Below are positions 61,059 to 64,000 of a DNA stretch of 64,000 nucleotides, piece by piece. The stretch spans positions 1 through 64,000 of the forward strand of contig NZ_SLVP01000010.1 in the NCBI RefSeq assembly GCF_004345425.1. The letters run 5' to 3'. Every line of letters begins with the position of its first letter. Position 1 is the stretch's first letter. Below the pieces are notes generated by a model, which was given only the letters and a program-made list of their open reading frames with translations, had not been told where the DNA came from and ran no database searches. The position numbers and the translations under genes are program-made. Source of the DNA: Paenibacillus sp. BK033. GTDB taxonomy: Bacteria; Bacillota; Bacilli; Paenibacillales; Paenibacillaceae.

Positions 61059-61949
61059 TTATCCTTTGTGCGTGCTCCGGTACGCGGAAGGCGACTTCCC
61101 CATTATTTTTTTGAACAGCCGGGAGAAGTAGTAGGGATCCTGGAAGCCGACGCGTACGCCAACGGCCTTGACGCTTTGATCCGTCAGGTCGAGGTATTGG
61201 CTGGCCAGCTGAATCTTCAGCCGCAGGTAATAATCGATCGGCGAATAGCCGGTCTTTTTTTTGAACAATTGGGTAAAGTGGGGCACGGAAAGCGCCGCTT
61301 CCGCCGCAAGCTCCGCCAGCGACACATTATCCTCCAGATGCTCCGTCATATATTGGATCGCTTTCTCGATGTCGAGCTGCCTGCGCGGACTTGGGGCAGC
61401 CTGGCGAAACGCATGAACTAACCGGATTATGCCTGCCAGATGGCAGGCGAGCTGCGAGACGTAGACGACATGATCCAGCGTATAGCCTTTCAGCAGCATC
61501 TCGTAGCATTCGTCGAACAGCCCGATAATCGTCGAGGACCGTTCCACAGGGATGGGTACGGGGGCTGCTTTCCCATGCTCGCCGAAGAAGGAGGACGCAA
61601 GCTCGCCTTTCAGATGGATCCAATAGATGGTCCAGGGTTCCTCTTCCGACGATCCGTATTCATGGGGCGTGCCGGCGGGAATGACGGCAAGCTCGCCCTT
61701 GCGCACCTCATGGCGCCGCTCGTCGTCCAGCTTGACCCATCCGCAGCCGTCCGTACAGTACATGACAATATAGGCCTCGCTTCCTTCCGGACGGCGGCGG
61801 TAGTGGTGCCGCGCGTAAGGGAAGCAGCCGATATCCGTAATATGAAGGGGCCGGATAAGAGGATGGGCGGCATATTCGGCCAATATGTGGTCGGGAAGCA
61901 CGATCAGCTTCTGCGAGGGGAAGCCTTCTTCCTTTAATAGTCTATCCAT
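61059..61949 (-). CDS. AraC family regulator, probable activator of GH36 and DUF5107 genes
   Basis: A 296-residue AraC regulator with an N-terminal cupin (GELAVIPAGTPHEYGSSEEEPWTIYWIHLKG, about 83-113) and a C-terminal domain with two helix-turn-helix motifs (VSLAELAAEAALSVPHFTQLFKKKTGYSPIDYY; AVGVRVGFQDPYYFSRLFKKIMG). GGAGG lies about 12 bases before the ATG. It lies between two genes, GH36 and DUF5107, whose promoters share the same 74-bp block, so it is the natural candidate to bind both. The downstream copy of the block lies 54 bp before its own start, which could allow autoregulation. Confidence 0.88.
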   Translation of the reverse strand: MDRLLKEEGFPSQKLIVLPDHILAEYAAHPLIRPLHITDIGCFPYARHHYRRRPEGSEAYIVMYCTDGCGWVKLDDERRHEVRKGELAVIPAGTPHEYGSSEEEPWTIYWIHLKGELASSFFGEHGKAAPVPIPVERSSTIIGLFDECYEMLLKGYTLDHVVYVSQLACHLAGIIRLVHAFRQAAPSPRRQLDIEKAIQYMTEHLEDNVSLAELAAEAALSVPHFTQLFKKKTGYSPIDYYLRLKIQLASQYLDLTDQSVKAVGVRVGFQDPYYFSRLFKKIMGKSPSAYRSTHKG

Positions 61950-62002
61950 GCCTTTGGATATCCTCCAATCATGCCTGTTGACCGGGGTTTACAGGCTCTA
62001 AT

Positions 62003-62076
62003 AATCATCATATTGTCCATTATTATCATTTGATTGTCAATGGCGGTCCTTGCCGCGATTGCGTACGATTAACCCA
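62003..62076 (+). promoter_or_regulatory. DUF5107 gene promoter with shared AraC-type operator
   Basis: AATCATCATATTGTCCAT, a second half site TGATTGT 21 bp on (62010 and 62031), AATGG, then CGTACGATTAACCCAT with TACGAT as -10 box (62064-62069). All parts sit at exactly the same distances as in 58823-58896, a shift of 3180 bases, although the sequence between the parts differs. Confidence 0.65.
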
Positions 62077-62109
62077 TAACTATCGTACCTTGGGGAGGAT
62101 GAATCGTGA

Positions 62110-64000
62110 ATGGCAACTGAAGTGAAAGTATGGGAGCAGACGGTAGAGCTGCCCACCTATGAAGTCGGAAAACCGGACCTCAACCCGATGTTCCTGGAGA
62201 AACGCGTGTATCAAGGCAGCTCGGGCCGGGTCTATCCGCATCCCGTTATCGACAAGATTTACGACGAGAAGGTGATGAAGCCTTACCGGATCGTCTTTTT
62301 GGAAAACGAATTCGTGCAAATTCAATTGATGCCGGAGCTTGGAGGACGAATCTACCGGGCGGTAGACAAAACCAACGACTATGATTTCGTCTACCATAAC
62401 CAGGTTATCAAGCCGGCTCTGGTTGGACTTGCAGGTCCATGGATCTCCGGCGGCATCGAATTCAACTGGCCGCAGCATCACCGTCCGAACACCTACGGGC
62501 CGGTGGAATGCGATATTCGGGAGAATGCGGACGGCAGCAAGACCGTATGGGTCGGAGAGATCGACCGGATGTACGGGTCCAAGGTAACGACGGGCTTCAC
62601 CCTGTTTCCCGGGAAGGCTTATCTGGAAATAAGCGCGCAGCTGTTCAACCGCACCTCCGAGCCGCAAACGTTCCTGTGGTGGGCCAATCCGGCGGTTGCG
62701 GTCAACGACCATACGCAGTCCGTATTTCCGCCCGACGTTCACGCCGTGTTCGACCATGGCAAGCGGGACGTATCCAAGTTCCCGATTGCGACAGGCACGT
62801 ATTACAAAATGGATTACTCCGAAGGAGTCGACATCTCCCGTTACCGCAATATACCGGTGCCAACCTCGTATATGGCGTACCGGTCGGATTACGACTTTGT
62901 TGGCGGCTATGACCACAACGTGAAGGCGGGTATTCTTCATATCGCGAACAAGCATGTGTCCCCCGGCAAAAAACAATGGACCTGGGGACATGGCGAATTC
63001 GGCCAGGCCTGGGACCGGAACCTGACGGACGAAGACGGGCCTTACATCGAGCTGATGACGGGCGTCTATACGGACAACCAGCCGGACTTCACCTGGCTGC
63101 AGCCGTACGAGGAGAAAAGCTTCAAGCAATACTTTATGCCTTACAAGGAAGTCGGCATGGTGAAAAACGCCACCATTGACGCCGCGGTCAATTTGGAAAT
63201 CGAAGGCCCGCAGGCTAGAGTAAATGCTTACGCGACTTCGGTCTTCGAGAAAGCCCGTATCGTATTAAAGGGGGCAGCCCGCACTTATATCGATCAGACG
63301 GCAGCATTATCGCCATCCCAGGTTTTTGCCGCAACGGTTGTTCTTGAGGAAGGGGAGCTGGAGGAAAACCTGAAGCTTGCGGTATTCGCGGAAAACGGCA
63401 AAGAGCTTGTCAGCTATCGTCCGCAGCGGAAGCAGCTGGAGAAGACGCCGGAACCGGCGAAAGCGATCGGCGAGCCGGAGGAGCTTCGCAGTACGGAGGC
63501 GCTATTCCTGGCAGCGCAGCATCTGGAGCAGTACCGGCATGCTACCTACGAGCCGGATCCTTACTACTTGGAAGGACTTAAGCGCGACCCGGGGGATATC
63601 CGCCTGAACAATGCATACGGCTTGCTGCTGCTGCGCCGGGGCCGGTTCGCGGAGAGCGAGACGCACTTCCGCCGCGCGATCGAGACGCTGACGCGGCATA
63701 ACGCGCGGCCGTACGACGCGGAGCCGTTCTTCCATTTGGGCAAGGTGCTGAAATGGCAGGGGCGTCACGAGGAGGCGTTCGCCGCATTCTACAAGTCGGT
63801 CTGGTCCGGAGCTTGGCAGGCTGCGGGATACTTTCACCTTGCGCAGCTGGCCGCAGGCAGCGGCAAATACGAGGAAGCGCTGGAGTTAATCGATCGTTCC
63901 ATCGATGCGCAGTATCGCAACCGCAAGGCCCGGCTGTTGAAAATAGCTCTGCTGCGCAGACTGGGACGCCTGGAAGAAGCGGGGCTGCTGGCGACGGAAA
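62110..64000 (+). CDS. DUF5107/TPR protein, right end cut by window
   Basis: The frame is open from ATG 62110 to the window edge (630 codons, no stop). GGGGAGG (62092-62098) lies 11 bases upstream. Residues about 20-400 match DUF5107 (FLENEFVQIQLMPELGGRIYRAVDKT, LAGPWISGGIEFNWPQHHRP, TGFTLFPGKAYLEISAQLFNRT, FLWWANPAVAVNDHTQ), a sugar-mutarotase-like beta domain. From about 470 on come tetratricopeptide repeats (NNAYGLLLLRRGRFAESETHFRRAIE; PFFHLGKVLKWQGRHEEAFAAFYKSVW; FHLAQLAAGSGKYEEALELIDRSI). The role is unknown. Its promoter shares the operator block with the alpha-galactosidase gene. The minus strand also stays open over 62080-63129, but the plus frame is the real gene. Confidence 0.88.
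   Translation, partial: MATEVKVWEQTVELPTYEVGKPDLNPMFLEKRVYQGSSGRVYPHPVIDKIYDEKVMKPYRIVFLENEFVQIQLMPELGGRIYRAVDKTNDYDFVYHNQVIKPALVGLAGPWISGGIEFNWPQHHRPNTYGPVECDIRENADGSKTVWVGEIDRMYGSKVTTGFTLFPGKAYLEISAQLFNRTSEPQTFLWWANPAVAVNDHTQSVFPPDVHAVFDHGKRDVSKFPIATGTYYKMDYSEGVDISRYRNIPVPTSYMAYRSDYDFVGGYDHNVKAGILHIANKHVSPGKKQWTWGHGEFGQAWDRNLTDEDGPYIELMTGVYTDNQPDFTWLQPYEEKSFKQYFMPYKEVGMVKNATIDAAVNLEIEGPQARVNAYATSVFEKARIVLKGAARTYIDQTAALSPSQVFAATVVLEEGELEENLKLAVFAENGKELVSYRPQRKQLEKTPEPAKAIGEPEELRSTEALFLAAQHLEQYRHATYEPDPYYLEGLKRDPGDIRLNNAYGLLLLRRGRFAESETHFRRAIETLTRHNARPYDAEPFFHLGKVLKWQGRHEEAFAAFYKSVWSGAWQAAGYFHLAQLAAGSGKYEEALELIDRSIDAQYRNRKARLLKIALLRRLGRLEEAGLLATE

Noticed and set aside
62080..63129. 349-codon open frame on the minus strand
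   Set aside because: It is the shadow of the DUF5107 gene on the plus strand, which has a start, a ribosome site and a recognisable family but no stop inside the window.

Overview
The window looks like a chromosomal segment of a spore-forming, Gram-positive Paenibacillus-like bacterium (Bacillota). The grounds are two tricistronic ger germinant-receptor loci, AGGAGG-type ribosome binding sites before nearly every gene, several TTG/GTG starts, copper-amine-oxidase-N (stalk) domains on secreted proteins, and YesM/YesN two-component pairs next to CUT1 sugar ABC transporters that lack their own ATPase. No rRNA, tRNA, CRISPR array or complete insertion sequence was seen.

Region 1 (about 1-18.7 kb) is AT-rich and accessory. 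From 225 to 5217 seven short plus-strand transcription units follow one another: a DUF4375/DMP19-like protein, an unknown 401-aa protein, a 5'-truncated pseudogene, an Imm11-like protein, a tiny membrane protein, a secreted 155-aa protein and a lipoprotein. Almost every one ends in the same two-hairpin repeat, always in the same orientation, with further copies near 9.6, 10.2 and 11.9 kb. Next come regulator/enzyme pairs (TetR-SDR, Gfo/Idh/MocA-LysR, TetR-nitroreductase, TetR-quinone oxidoreductase), a group II intron 3' remnant, an LRR protein, a chloramphenicol-phosphotransferase-like kinase, a Dabb protein, a truncated TetR gene, a frameshifted WYL regulator and a thioredoxin.

Region 2 (18.8-29.1 kb) carries two minus-strand ger operons, one ordered A-B-C and the other A-C-B, separated by a plus-strand DinB-family gene. 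An NAD(P)-binding reductase and a secreted stalk-domain protein follow.

Region 3 (29.5-44.1 kb) is a GC-richer glycan-use locus on the plus strand: sensor kinase, AraC-type response regulator, solute-binding lipoprotein, two permeases, two GH3 enzymes, a GH20-like enzyme and an SGNH hydrolase. The genes are tightly packed and several overlap. The likely job is sensing, import and intracellular breakdown of an oligosaccharide; the substrate cannot be read from sequence.

Region 4 (44.2-64 kb) begins with a divergent LysR/namA pair and a divergent AraC/GH2 beta-mannosidase pair. A second CUT1 transporter with its own kinase and response regulator follows; the kinase gene has a frameshift. Then come a sulfatase, a GH36 alpha-galactosidase, an AraC regulator and a DUF5107/TPR protein that runs off the right edge. 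The GH36 and DUF5107 promoters share a 74-bp block with identical internal spacing, including direct repeats 21 bp apart. They probably form one regulon under the AraC protein encoded between them. Together the enzymes suggest breakdown of galacto-manno-type, possibly sulfated, glycans.
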